From an uncultured Oscillospiraceae bacterium (lineage in GTDB: Bacteria; Bacillota; Clostridia; Oscillospirales; Oscillospiraceae): 64,000 nucleotides of DNA. The notes beneath the pieces were generated by a model. That model ran no database searches, was not told the DNA's origin, and saw nothing but the letters and a program-made list of their open reading frames with translations. The stretch is from the NCBI GenBank assembly GCA_934591815.1, contig CAKTPV010000001.1, positions 202,939 to 266,938 on the forward strand, read 5' to 3'. The translations under genes were made by a program, and so were the position numbers. Shown here piece after piece: positions 8,109-15,816 of the stretch. Each line of letters begins with the position of its first letter. The stretch's first letter is position 1.

Positions 8109-9509
8109 ATGCAGCATCACTTCCACTTCCATCTGCACCACCATGCGCGGCATCACGCCCGCTACGATGTGGACATGACGCAGGGCAGCACCACGCGGCA
8201 CCTCGTCCGCTTTGCCCTGCCGCTGCTGGCGGGCAATCTGTTCCAGCAGCTGTACAACATGGTGGACACATGGGTGGTGGGCAACTTCGTCAGCAACGAG
8301 GCCTTCTCCGCCGTGGGAACGGTGACGCCCATCATCAACACGCTCATCGGCTTCTTTCTGGGGATGTCCAGCGGCGCCGGCGTGGTCATCAGCCAGTACT
8401 ACGGCGCCCACCGCCCGGAAAAGGTCCGCGAGGCCGTCCACACCGCCATGCTGCTCACCGTCATCATGGGCGTGGTGTTCACCGGCGTGGGCATCGCCAT
8501 GACGCCGCTGATGCTGGAGCTGATGAAAACGCCGGCGGAGGTAGCGCCGGATCAGACGGCGTACCTGACCATCTACTTCGCCGGGATCATGGGGCTTCTG
8601 CTGTACAACATGGGCTCCGGTATCCTGCGGGCGGTAGGCGACTCCCAGCGCCCCTTCTATTTCCTGCTGGTATCCGCCGGGGTGAACACGGCGCTGGATC
8701 TGCTGTTCGTGCTGAAATTCGGCATGGGCGTGGAGGGTGTGGCCTATGCCACCATCATCGCCCAGGCGGTGTCCGCCGTGCTGACCATCGCGGTGCTGAT
8801 GGGCTATGACGGCAGCATCAAGCTGTCCCTGCGCGACCTGCGCATCCACTGGAGGATGCTGAAGAAGATCGTGGCGGTGGGCATCCCCGCCGCGCTGCAA
8901 ATGGCCATCACCGCATTTTCCAATGTGTTCGTGCAGGGCTACATCAACCACTTCGGCGCGGACTGTATGTCCGGCTGGACGGCCTACACCAAGATCGACC
9001 AGCTGGTGATCCTGCCGGTGCAGTCCCTGTCGCTGGCGTCCACCACCTTTGTGGGGCAGAATCTGGGCGTGGGCAACGTGGAGCGGGCCAAGGGCGGCGT
9101 GCGCCGTGCGCTGTACCTGTCCTTCGCCGTCACCGCCGTGCTGCTGATACCGGTGCTGACACTGGCGCCCGACATGACCGCCTTCTTCAACAGCAAGCCG
9201 GAGGTGGTGTCCTACGGCGCGCTGCTGCTGCGGCTGCTGTCGCCGTTCTACTTCTTCTTCTGCATCAACCAGATCTACTCCGGCGCGCTGCGGGGCTCCG
9301 GCAACAGTCAGGTGCCCATGCTCATCATGCTGGGCTCCTTCGTGGTGTTCCGGCAGATCTACCTCTATGTGATGGCCCACTTCATCTCCAACGAGATCGT
9401 GCCCATCGCCATGGGCTATCCCGCCGGATGGTTCGTGTGCAGCGCCGTGACGCTGCTGTACTACAGGCACTGCAAATTTGACAGCCATCGGCTGGTGGAG
9501 GATGTCTGA
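8109..9509 (+). CDS. MATE family efflux transporter with His-rich N-terminus
   Basis: A 466-residue membrane exporter of the multidrug and toxin extrusion family, with about twelve helices. The family opening HLVRFALPLLAGNLFQQLYN and the second-half repeat LKKIVAVGIPAALQMAITAF are clear. MATE proteins export cationic compounds in exchange for sodium or protons; the substrate here is unknown. The first 20 residues are unusual: MQHHFHFHLHHHARHHAR, with nine histidines. The start at 8109 has a GAAAGAGAG site; the family usually starts near the MTQGS methionine at 8175, where no ribosome site is seen, so the His-rich extension is probably real. A 56-residue gene follows at 9510 with a one-base gap. 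Confidence 0.92.
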   Translation: MQHHFHFHLHHHARHHARYDVDMTQGSTTRHLVRFALPLLAGNLFQQLYNMVDTWVVGNFVSNEAFSAVGTVTPIINTLIGFFLGMSSGAGVVISQYYGAHRPEKVREAVHTAMLLTVIMGVVFTGVGIAMTPLMLELMKTPAEVAPDQTAYLTIYFAGIMGLLLYNMGSGILRAVGDSQRPFYFLLVSAGVNTALDLLFVLKFGMGVEGVAYATIIAQAVSAVLTIAVLMGYDGSIKLSLRDLRIHWRMLKKIVAVGIPAALQMAITAFSNVFVQGYINHFGADCMSGWTAYTKIDQLVILPVQSLSLASTTFVGQNLGVGNVERAKGGVRRALYLSFAVTAVLLIPVLTLAPDMTAFFNSKPEVVSYGALLLRLLSPFYFFFCINQIYSGALRGSGNSQVPMLIMLGSFVVFRQIYLYVMAHFISNEIVPIAMGYPAGWFVCSAVTLLYYRHCKFDSHRLVEDV

Positions 9510-9680
9510 ATGGACAAGTGTGAGACGTGTGTGTTCTACCTCTATGACGAGGAATACGACGACTACGTGTGCGACATGGATCTGGACGAGGACGAGATGG
9601 TGCGTTTTCTCGCCTCTGACACGGGGAGCTGCCCCTTCTGGCGGCCCGGAGACGAGTATATCACCGCAAGAAAACAATAA
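9510..9680 (+). CDS. Small Cys- and acidic-rich protein (DUF6472-like)
   Basis: A 56-residue protein starting MDKCETCVFYLYDEEYDDYV, with four cysteines (CETC, then one in DYVCDMD and one in GSCPFW) arranged like a small metal-binding module, an acidic centre (DLDEDEM), and the ending YITARKQ. It matches what I recall of the DUF6472 family widespread in Clostridia; the function is unknown. It begins directly after the MATE stop codon, so it is translated from the same message. A terminator follows. Confidence 0.8.
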   Translation: MDKCETCVFYLYDEEYDDYVCDMDLDEDEMVRFLASDTGSCPFWRPGDEYITARKQ

Positions 9681-9686
9681 GGCCAC

Positions 9687-9720
9687 GGAGGGGACGGCTC
9701 ACGCCGTCCCCTCCGCTTTT
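9687..9720 (+). terminator. Rho-independent terminator
   Basis: A 12-bp stem (GGAGGGGACGGC at 9687-9698, complement 9703-9714), tetraloop TCAC, and a short T-run. It ends the MATE/small-protein transcript. Confidence 0.85.
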
Positions 9721-9734
9721 GGGGGAAATATGTA

Positions 9735-11723
9735 TCAGAAGTCCAGCGAAGCGGTAAAGCTCCCGTCCTCGCAGGTGAACAGCGCCGCCTCGGAGTAGGC
9801 GCAGTTGTCCATGGCGTCGCGCATCTCAAACACCATGACATACTCGCCGTCCGGCAGATCGATCTCATAGAAGGCGGTGTCTGCGGTGACGGTAAAGGTG
9901 TCGATCTCGTAGGGCTCGAAATCATCCTCCCCGTACAGGCTGGAGGCGTACCACACCGTGGTCAGCTCATCGCCCTCCTCCAGCAGGCGCAGCCCCTTGC
10001 CGGCCATGCCGCTGTCATCGATGCCCTGTCTGGCTCCCAGAATGCGCCATTCTTTCTCTGTAAAGTCATAGACCACTTGCAAATAGCACGACTCCCCGTT
10101 GAGCAGGACGGGCACGGCATAGATGTTATAGCCGTCGCCCTGATAGCTCAGCTCCAGATAGACCATATTGCCGTCGATACTGCCCCACACACCCCGGAAG
10201 TTGTCTCGGAAAATGCCGTTGTCCCAGTCGGCAACAATATCGTCATCCGTTCCCAGCAGCAAAAGCACATCGCTGTCCTCATCCATATAGTACAGGGAGA
10301 AATAGACGGACACCAGCATCTCATTCGCCTGCGGCCCCAGCTCCAGCGCAATGTAGCCGTCCTCGCCGCGTGTCAGGGGCGCGCCGTCCCAGTCTGTATC
10401 CGGCAGGCCCTGTATCGGCTGCAATTCCTCCGTGTTGATATACAGATCCGCCAGATACGCCTCGCCGTCCGCACTGAGCTGACCGGTCAGCGCAAGCTGG
10501 TAGAAATGCTTGAACGCCTCCCCCGCGCCGATCCCGGTATAGCCCGCCAGATCGTCCACGTCGCCGTTATAGGAGTAGTAGCAGGACAGGCCCGTAGCCT
10601 CCCGGCGGTATGGCCCCTTGACCTGATAGAGCACGCAGTCCTCCAGCGCGTCCAGCACCCTCTGCGCCGAGGGCAGCAGCTCCGTGTCGCTCTGCCGTGC
10701 CATGTGGCCCAGATCCACCAGATTGGTATAGCCCTGCTCACGGGTGTTGCCGCCATAGTTCTCGCTCTGTGCCGCCACGCGGGCAAACCGGGTAAAAAAC
10801 GCCGGGTCGTCACAGGCGGCGGCCAGCGCCTCCGCGCCGAAGCTCTCATAGGCGTCGAGCAGTCCCTCCAGCCGGGACAGGTCGGTCAGAGACAGGGTGG
10901 CATCGTCCGCCGTCCCCGCCTCCACGCAGCCCCGGAAATAGGAGTCGCAGATCACGCGGCCCAGGATGGCGCCGTCCATCGACGGGTTGCGCGCCAGCGC
11001 GCCCAGCCAATGGGAGTAGTACCAGCCGTTGGCCGGTTCCGTCTCCTCTGACGCCACCAGATAGCGGCTCAGGTCGCAGAAGGTGTAGGCCACATCCACC
11101 GTGGCCATCAGGCAGGTGTCAAAGCCTACCAGCTCCAGCGGCTGCTTTCCCGGCTCCAGCGTAGGCTCCCACACCTCCGCAAAGGCCGCGTACATCTCGT
11201 CCAGCGTCAGGGAATCATAGTCATACAGCTCATCGAAGGACGCACCCGCCACCGAGCCGCCGCCGTGGTTCCAGAACACCACCGCCGTCTTGTCGGCAGG
11301 GTAGTTCTCGCTGGCAAACCGCAGGAAATCCGCCAGCGTCTCGCGCTCGCCCATGCTGGCGGAGGGCTGCTCGTCCACCAGCCGCAGTCCTCGGCTGTCG
11401 TACACATAGCGCTGGAGCACCGAGGCGTCCACCATATCGTTCCACCACTCCACCGCGCCGCCTGTCTCGATGACCACGGTCACATTCTCCGGCAGCCGTA
11501 CCTCCAGCAGTTCAAGGAGATCGTCCGTGGCGAAGCCGCCCTCCGACTCCAGATCGCTGCCGCAGAGGTACCAGTACACGGCCCAGCTCCCGCCATCCCG
11601 TCTACCGCCCGGCATGTCCGGCGCGTCGTCCCAAAACAGCTCCCATAGCTCCTCGCCGCAGGCGGACATGGTCAGCATCATCATGAGCGCCAGCAGCAGC
11701 GCCCCGCACTTTTTCAGATTCAT
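9735..11723 (-). CDS. Clostripain-family (peptidase C11) lipoprotein
   Basis: A 662-residue secreted cysteine protease. Residues 1-22 are a lipoprotein signal peptide with a hydrophobic core and lipobox ending at C22 (MLTMSAC), so the protein should be anchored outside the membrane. The C11 catalytic dyad is visible as the histidine in VVFWNHGGGS and the cysteine in GFDTCLMATVDVAY. The C-terminal half is large, acidic and rich in Asp/Glu/Tyr, with repeated beta-strand-like text, probably a binding region. Clostripains cut after basic residues; substrate here is unknown. The start at 11723 has an AAAGGAGGAGG site; upstream in-frame codons are not needed. Confidence 0.9.
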   Translation of the reverse strand: MNLKKCGALLLALMMMLTMSACGEELWELFWDDAPDMPGGRRDGGSWAVYWYLCGSDLESEGGFATDDLLELLEVRLPENVTVVIETGGAVEWWNDMVDASVLQRYVYDSRGLRLVDEQPSASMGERETLADFLRFASENYPADKTAVVFWNHGGGSVAGASFDELYDYDSLTLDEMYAAFAEVWEPTLEPGKQPLELVGFDTCLMATVDVAYTFCDLSRYLVASEETEPANGWYYSHWLGALARNPSMDGAILGRVICDSYFRGCVEAGTADDATLSLTDLSRLEGLLDAYESFGAEALAAACDDPAFFTRFARVAAQSENYGGNTREQGYTNLVDLGHMARQSDTELLPSAQRVLDALEDCVLYQVKGPYRREATGLSCYYSYNGDVDDLAGYTGIGAGEAFKHFYQLALTGQLSADGEAYLADLYINTEELQPIQGLPDTDWDGAPLTRGEDGYIALELGPQANEMLVSVYFSLYYMDEDSDVLLLLGTDDDIVADWDNGIFRDNFRGVWGSIDGNMVYLELSYQGDGYNIYAVPVLLNGESCYLQVVYDFTEKEWRILGARQGIDDSGMAGKGLRLLEEGDELTTVWYASSLYGEDDFEPYEIDTFTVTADTAFYEIDLPDGEYVMVFEMRDAMDNCAYSEAALFTCEDGSFTASLDF

Positions 11724-11967
11724 GTGCCTCCTCCTTTTTACGTCTGCGTTCACCGGCGCGGTACGCCGTTTGTTCTCTTTTTCGACATTATACCATACTT
11801 TTCCCAACGACATAAGTCCTGTATTCTATTTTTTGCTGCAAAACGGTGACAAACGGCAGCAGATATTACCAGTCTCCGCATCGTATATTCATCCGCCGAC
11901 GGGAAAAGCTATGACTGCGATACCCAATCGAGCTTATCGCTCAACAACCGGAAAGGAGATTTTCAAT

Positions 11968-12231
11968 ATGTCCAGCAAGAACAGCAACAAGCTGAACATC
12001 CCCGAGGCCAAGGCCGCGATGGATAAGTTTAAGATGGAGGCCGCCAATGAGGTGGGCGTCAACCTGAAAAACGGCTACAACGGCGACCTGACCAGCCGCG
12101 AGGCAGGTTCTGTCGGCGGTCAGATGGTCAAGAAGATGATGCCCATACGAACTGCGAACTATACCCGTAAGGACAGGACCGCTGCGGGGCATGAGATAGA
12201 GGTTCGGTACATAGCGGGGATTGTTGTTTAG
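11968..12231 (+). CDS. Alpha/beta-type small acid-soluble spore protein with foreign C-terminal tail
   Basis: Residues 1-57 (MSSKNSNKLNIPEAKAAMDK ... TSREAGSVGGQMVKKM) are a DNA-protecting spore protein: the N-terminal protease-cleavage region and the REAGSVGGQMVKKM helix are typical. The native family ending, KKMIESYEKNL, is instead found 15.5 kb away at the end of the recombinase. Here residues 58-87 (from MPIRTANYTRKDRTAAGHE on) are foreign and, by reading phase, are the recombinase's own tail. The natural protein would have 65 residues; this fusion has 87. It keeps most of the DNA-binding part, but whether it functions is unknown. An AAAGGAGAT site precedes the ATG. Confidence 0.88.
   Translation: MSSKNSNKLNIPEAKAAMDKFKMEAANEVGVNLKNGYNGDLTSREAGSVGGQMVKKMMPIRTANYTRKDRTAAGHEIEVRYIAGIVV
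12128..12140 (+). repeat. attL core
   Basis: TCAAGAAGATGAT, identical to 27646-27658. The left side of this copy is spore-protein sequence, the right side is element sequence. Reading phase is the same at both copies. Confidence 0.85.
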
Positions 12232-12247
12232 ATTCTTGAATCGCACA

Positions 12248-12290
12248 GATGCCGCCCAATGGCCATTCAACCACAGGGCGGCATCTTTTA
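12248..12290 (+). terminator. Element-borne terminator just inside attL
   Basis: A 10-bp stem (GATGCCGCCC at 12248-12257, GGGCGGCATC at 12276-12285) with a T-run, following the stop at 12231. In a circular form of the element it would be the terminator of the recombinase gene. It now ends the spore-protein fusion transcript. Confidence 0.85.
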
Positions 12291-12339
12291 TAGCGGAACA
12301 ACAAACAAATCGACGATCATTGACACTATAGCAAAATTA

Positions 12340-14529
12340 TCAGCAAAATATTGCTTTGCCAGTATTTATTACCCCACTCATATATCCTAAAAAATCATTG
12401 TAGCCTAATGTCCACCGATACACGCCGGGAGCAATTTCTTTTAGGTTCCACCGTTTGATTTTGTCACGCCTAATGGATACAGATTGCCTCTGCAGCGTTT
12501 TCCAGTCACTTCTTCCATGTGCAATTTCCTCCGCAAGTGACAAATTTACAACCGCAGGAATGGTATCTACATCGATTACTTCAAACTCACGATCTACAGT
12601 TCGAAACTGCATCGCATTTTCCTGTTCCATGAGCTGTTTGATCGTTTTTATGCAGCTGTCATCTCTGATGATCCCATCGTTCATAGAACGGGTGCTGAGT
12701 TCCGGAGTGATCGGAATCTTTCTTGCAAAGTAATCCTTCAGAACATCAGCTGAGCATTCCAAGCTTTTGTTCTGGCTCAACATAGAGTCATCTTGCAAAG
12801 AAAAACTCCACATCTCTGCATCTTTAAGTTGGCCATGCCGGTTAACTCTTCCTGCCGCCTGCAAAAGGGAAAGCAACGAGGACATTTCTCTGAAACCTGT
12901 TCGGAAGGAAAAATCTACGCCTGCTTCTACACATGAGGTGGCAACTAGTGTCCAATCTCTGTCGGAGGTGTCTTTCAGACGCTGCTTGATTCGCTTGATC
13001 GTCTTACTACGATCCTCTGGGGTTAATGCAGTTGATAGATGTTCGACACATCCCCGGCCATACTTTTGTGCCATATCCGATGCAATGACAGCGGCACTCT
13101 GAACCGTATTCAGAATCAGCAGCCGCGGCCCAGGAGAATTTGCCACCCACTCAATCAGATCCCGACGACTGACAGGGGACTCCTTGTTAAGAAATGCAAT
13201 GCGATTCTGCTCATACGCCATCAGCTGGTTCCGAAGATCATAGCGGACTAATTCCGTTACTTTGGGCTGTGCCATGCCTATTTCCTTCAGACGATCGAGC
13301 TCCCAATAGCGAACAAGGGAACCTGATGCCAACACCCAATAGCAACTCCATTCGTCTGCCAAAACGTTCAGCCAACGCCATGCAAGGGGGAGAAGTTTGA
13401 TGGGTAGTGCGTTATGTGCCTCATCCACAAAAATCACACTTCCCGGCAGCTCGTGAAGTCTTCGAAGCGCAGAAGGCTGACAGGATGACAGAGTTTCAAA
13501 GAAGGCAACTGCTGTTGTAACAATGATTGGCGCTCTCCACAAGGATGTTAGATAACGAGTATCAAAATCTTGAAAATCAGCGCGGGAATGCAGCTCTGCA
13601 ACAACTTCTTCCGGATTCTCTTCCGGCAGTACCAACGCCTTTCGATAAATATCAACTGACTGTTGGATGATGCTGGTATACGGTAATACAACAAATATGC
13701 GGCGAGAGTTTCGCTGGGAAGCTTGCTGCAAAAGATGCGCCATCACAGCAGTTGTTTTTCCAGAGCCGACAGGACTATCGCACATTGAAAATCCACTGTT
13801 GATTTTTGCATTTCGGCACGCTTGATACATCTCACTACGCAGGAGGCTGCGTTCATCACCTCCACCGAGCTGGGACACATATTTATCCAACGCGGTAAGC
13901 CGCTCTTCTGCGCGTAGCAGCGGCATTTTTTTGCCTGTAGGAGCTTGTCCGTATGCGAGAGCAGTATCGCTGTGGTCAGCATCAGCGAGACAAGAAAGCG
14001 CCATACGGAAAAGAACATTTTGATCACCGTCATATGGCTGCGTTTCTTTGACAGCTTGAGACCGAAAAATCATCTCATGGCGACGAAGCAGTTCATCCAG
14101 TGTTTCGTCAGTTCGTTTCCGCACCTCCGCGTGTTCATCACGAAAAATTGCTTCTTCCCGTAGAGATTCGGTCTCCAAATCTGGAAGCCCTCTGTGGTGT
14201 GAATACACCATCAGCGCAGCATACAGACTATCTTGGCTATCTTGAGACTTCAAAGCGGCGCTTCCGGCATCTACATGATTGATTGGTAAATGGCGCTTTC
14301 CTCTATCCGAGCTATGCAGCACGTTTTGGTTTTCATCATCCAATTTTCCAAGATCATGCATAAGTGCACTTTTCTGCACGATTTCAGTCAAGATATCTTT
14401 GGCTTTTGCTGTATACTGCTCAACGCCTGCTACATACGCTGAAGCTTTTGCGTATACACCCCGAATATGTGCTTCGTAGGTTTGCGGCGGACAGCCGTCC
14501 CGGGAACTATGTGCAAGAAAGGCTTCCAT
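12340..14529 (-). CDS. cas3: CRISPR-associated helicase/nuclease Cas3 (HD-Cas3), type I-C
   Basis: The effector nuclease-helicase recruited by Cascade to nick and degrade target DNA. The 729-residue protein has both domains: HD nuclease with H7, H58-D59 (LMHDLGK), H85 and H111-H112, then a superfamily 2 helicase with Walker A SPVGSGKTT (252-260), DEAH box at 369-372 (VIFVDEAHNA), and motif VI QAAGRVNRHG. No catalytic residue seems lost. The ATG at 14529 overlaps the cas7 stop by one base; a GTG at 14532 gives a 4-bp overlap and is an equal alternative. It is last in the operon; in standard I-C loci it is first, ahead of cas5. Confidence 0.95.
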   Translation of the reverse strand: MEAFLAHSSRDGCPPQTYEAHIRGVYAKASAYVAGVEQYTAKAKDILTEIVQKSALMHDLGKLDDENQNVLHSSDRGKRHLPINHVDAGSAALKSQDSQDSLYAALMVYSHHRGLPDLETESLREEAIFRDEHAEVRKRTDETLDELLRRHEMIFRSQAVKETQPYDGDQNVLFRMALSCLADADHSDTALAYGQAPTGKKMPLLRAEERLTALDKYVSQLGGGDERSLLRSEMYQACRNAKINSGFSMCDSPVGSGKTTAVMAHLLQQASQRNSRRIFVVLPYTSIIQQSVDIYRKALVLPEENPEEVVAELHSRADFQDFDTRYLTSLWRAPIIVTTAVAFFETLSSCQPSALRRLHELPGSVIFVDEAHNALPIKLLPLAWRWLNVLADEWSCYWVLASGSLVRYWELDRLKEIGMAQPKVTELVRYDLRNQLMAYEQNRIAFLNKESPVSRRDLIEWVANSPGPRLLILNTVQSAAVIASDMAQKYGRGCVEHLSTALTPEDRSKTIKRIKQRLKDTSDRDWTLVATSCVEAGVDFSFRTGFREMSSLLSLLQAAGRVNRHGQLKDAEMWSFSLQDDSMLSQNKSLECSADVLKDYFARKIPITPELSTRSMNDGIIRDDSCIKTIKQLMEQENAMQFRTVDREFEVIDVDTIPAVVNLSLAEEIAHGRSDWKTLQRQSVSIRRDKIKRWNLKEIAPGVYRWTLGYNDFLGYMSGVINTGKAIFC

Positions 14530-15398
14530 CACAAGGTTACCAGATCAACACAGCTTTCAACCCGATCAAGAAGTTCCTGTGGCAAGGTGATCTTATCCTC
14601 ATAATCATTCCAGGATGTAGATGGGTCGTTGATATTTCCGAGCTTTTTCGGGGTTAATGCGTCAAGCAGCAGATACTCGGGACAACTTCCCAGAATGTTT
14701 TTATGCTCGATGTACCATGCGTGACGAATACGGACGTCGGGACGGATTGCAGAGCGATTCTGCTCATACGCATGAGGAATCAGCAGCTTCAAAAGCTCAA
14801 TGTCCACGGCGGTACAACCACTTTTACCGGCATAGTTCGGATTGACAAAGAACGGCATACAGTATACGCCGTGTGCAACAATGCGATAGGCAAGCGGCGC
14901 CATGCCCGCGTTTTTCCCTTCCTGAACGCCGGCCTTGTTTGTGTTCGTTTGCCGAAGAATTTCAATCGGTGCAACGGACACACCCATTCCGAATTGGACG
15001 ACACCGGTTTTGATAAAGCCCTTGTCTCCTCCATCTTCAAGGAATGTGTTGCCGAAAACACGGGCATCCCAATATTTTCGAACAAATGCACTGTCCATGA
15101 ATTTGGAAGGATCATTTCCCATCTCTGCCTGAATTTGTTTCCTATCTCGTCCGCGATGCTCCAAAATTGAATACCGCTCCGCATTCCCGCTGAACTTTTC
15201 AGGAAGTGCTTTGAAGAATGGAGCATCGTGATCATCCAGCAGGTCACGCAGTTTTCGTTTGAAAGAGACCGGAGAAATTTCCCCACAGCCGTTGGGACGC
15301 TGCCGAGGATCACTTTCACGGTCAGGATCACCATTGGGGTTTGAATTGACAACTTCAATCACCAGTAGACCGGTTGCTCGCTTGATTTCTTTACTCAT
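14529..15398 (-). CDS. cas7: Type I-C CRISPR-associated protein Cas7 (Csd2)
   Basis: The backbone subunit that polymerises along the crRNA in the type I-C Cascade. The 289-residue length and the opening KRATGLLVIEVVNSNPNGDP with RPNGCGEISPVSFKRKLRDL are characteristic of Csd2/Cas7c. The start at 15398 lies inside the last codons of cas8c (8-bp overlap) and follows an AGGAGGATT site. The end is coupled to cas3. The sequence is intact, so a complex could assemble if crRNA is supplied. Confidence 0.95.
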   Translation of the reverse strand: MSKEIKRATGLLVIEVVNSNPNGDPDRESDPRQRPNGCGEISPVSFKRKLRDLLDDHDAPFFKALPEKFSGNAERYSILEHRGRDRKQIQAEMGNDPSKFMDSAFVRKYWDARVFGNTFLEDGGDKGFIKTGVVQFGMGVSVAPIEILRQTNTNKAGVQEGKNAGMAPLAYRIVAHGVYCMPFFVNPNYAGKSGCTAVDIELLKLLIPHAYEQNRSAIRPDVRIRHAWYIEHKNILGSCPEYLLLDALTPKKLGNINDPSTSWNDYEDKITLPQELLDRVESCVDLVTL

Positions 15399-15816
15399 TT
15401 GTTGAATCCTCCTTAGAATTTTTTTCACTTTGCTCCTTCTTTGGAAACGCCGCCAGATAACCAATAAATAGCTGTGCCTTTTCTTCATCACTGAACCGGG
15501 TTTGGGGTGCCCAACTGTTCTGCAGCTTATCCACGATTTGCTCGCAAATCCGATACAGCCACCCGGCACGCCAGCTTTCTTTGTCGGCTTCCATAATTCC
15601 TTTCAGACGATAGCTTTTTGCCCACGAATAGTATGGCATAATCCTTTGACTCAGAATGTTCAGGGTACGAATCGGCGCTTCCGCTGCACTTTGAAACAGG
15701 GTGCCCCCCACAAACTGCGGTGGAACCTCTCCGTTTCGTACCACCTTGCAGTATAGGGCGTGCAGTTCATCTGCCGCTTTGAGCAGCTGACCATAGAGAT
15801 ACGGTAGACTTTCCAT
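15391..15816 (-). CDS. Internal start in cas8c: probable Cas11c small subunit
   Basis: Inside cas8c, in frame, a near-ideal ribosome site GGAAAGGAGAAATAT is followed by ATG at 15816. It would give the last 141 residues of Cas8c (MESLPYLYGQLLKAADELHA onward), mostly helical. Published work on type I-C shows that the small subunit Cas11c is made exactly this way from the 3' end of cas8c, and no separate cas11 is present here. Observed: site, spacing of 6, frame. Inferred: the product and its role. Confidence 0.7.
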   Translation of the reverse strand: MESLPYLYGQLLKAADELHALYCKVVRNGEVPPQFVGGTLFQSAAEAPIRTLNILSQRIMPYYSWAKSYRLKGIMEADKESWRAGWLYRICEQIVDKLQNSWAPQTRFSDEEKAQLFIGYLAAFPKKEQSEKNSKEDSTNE

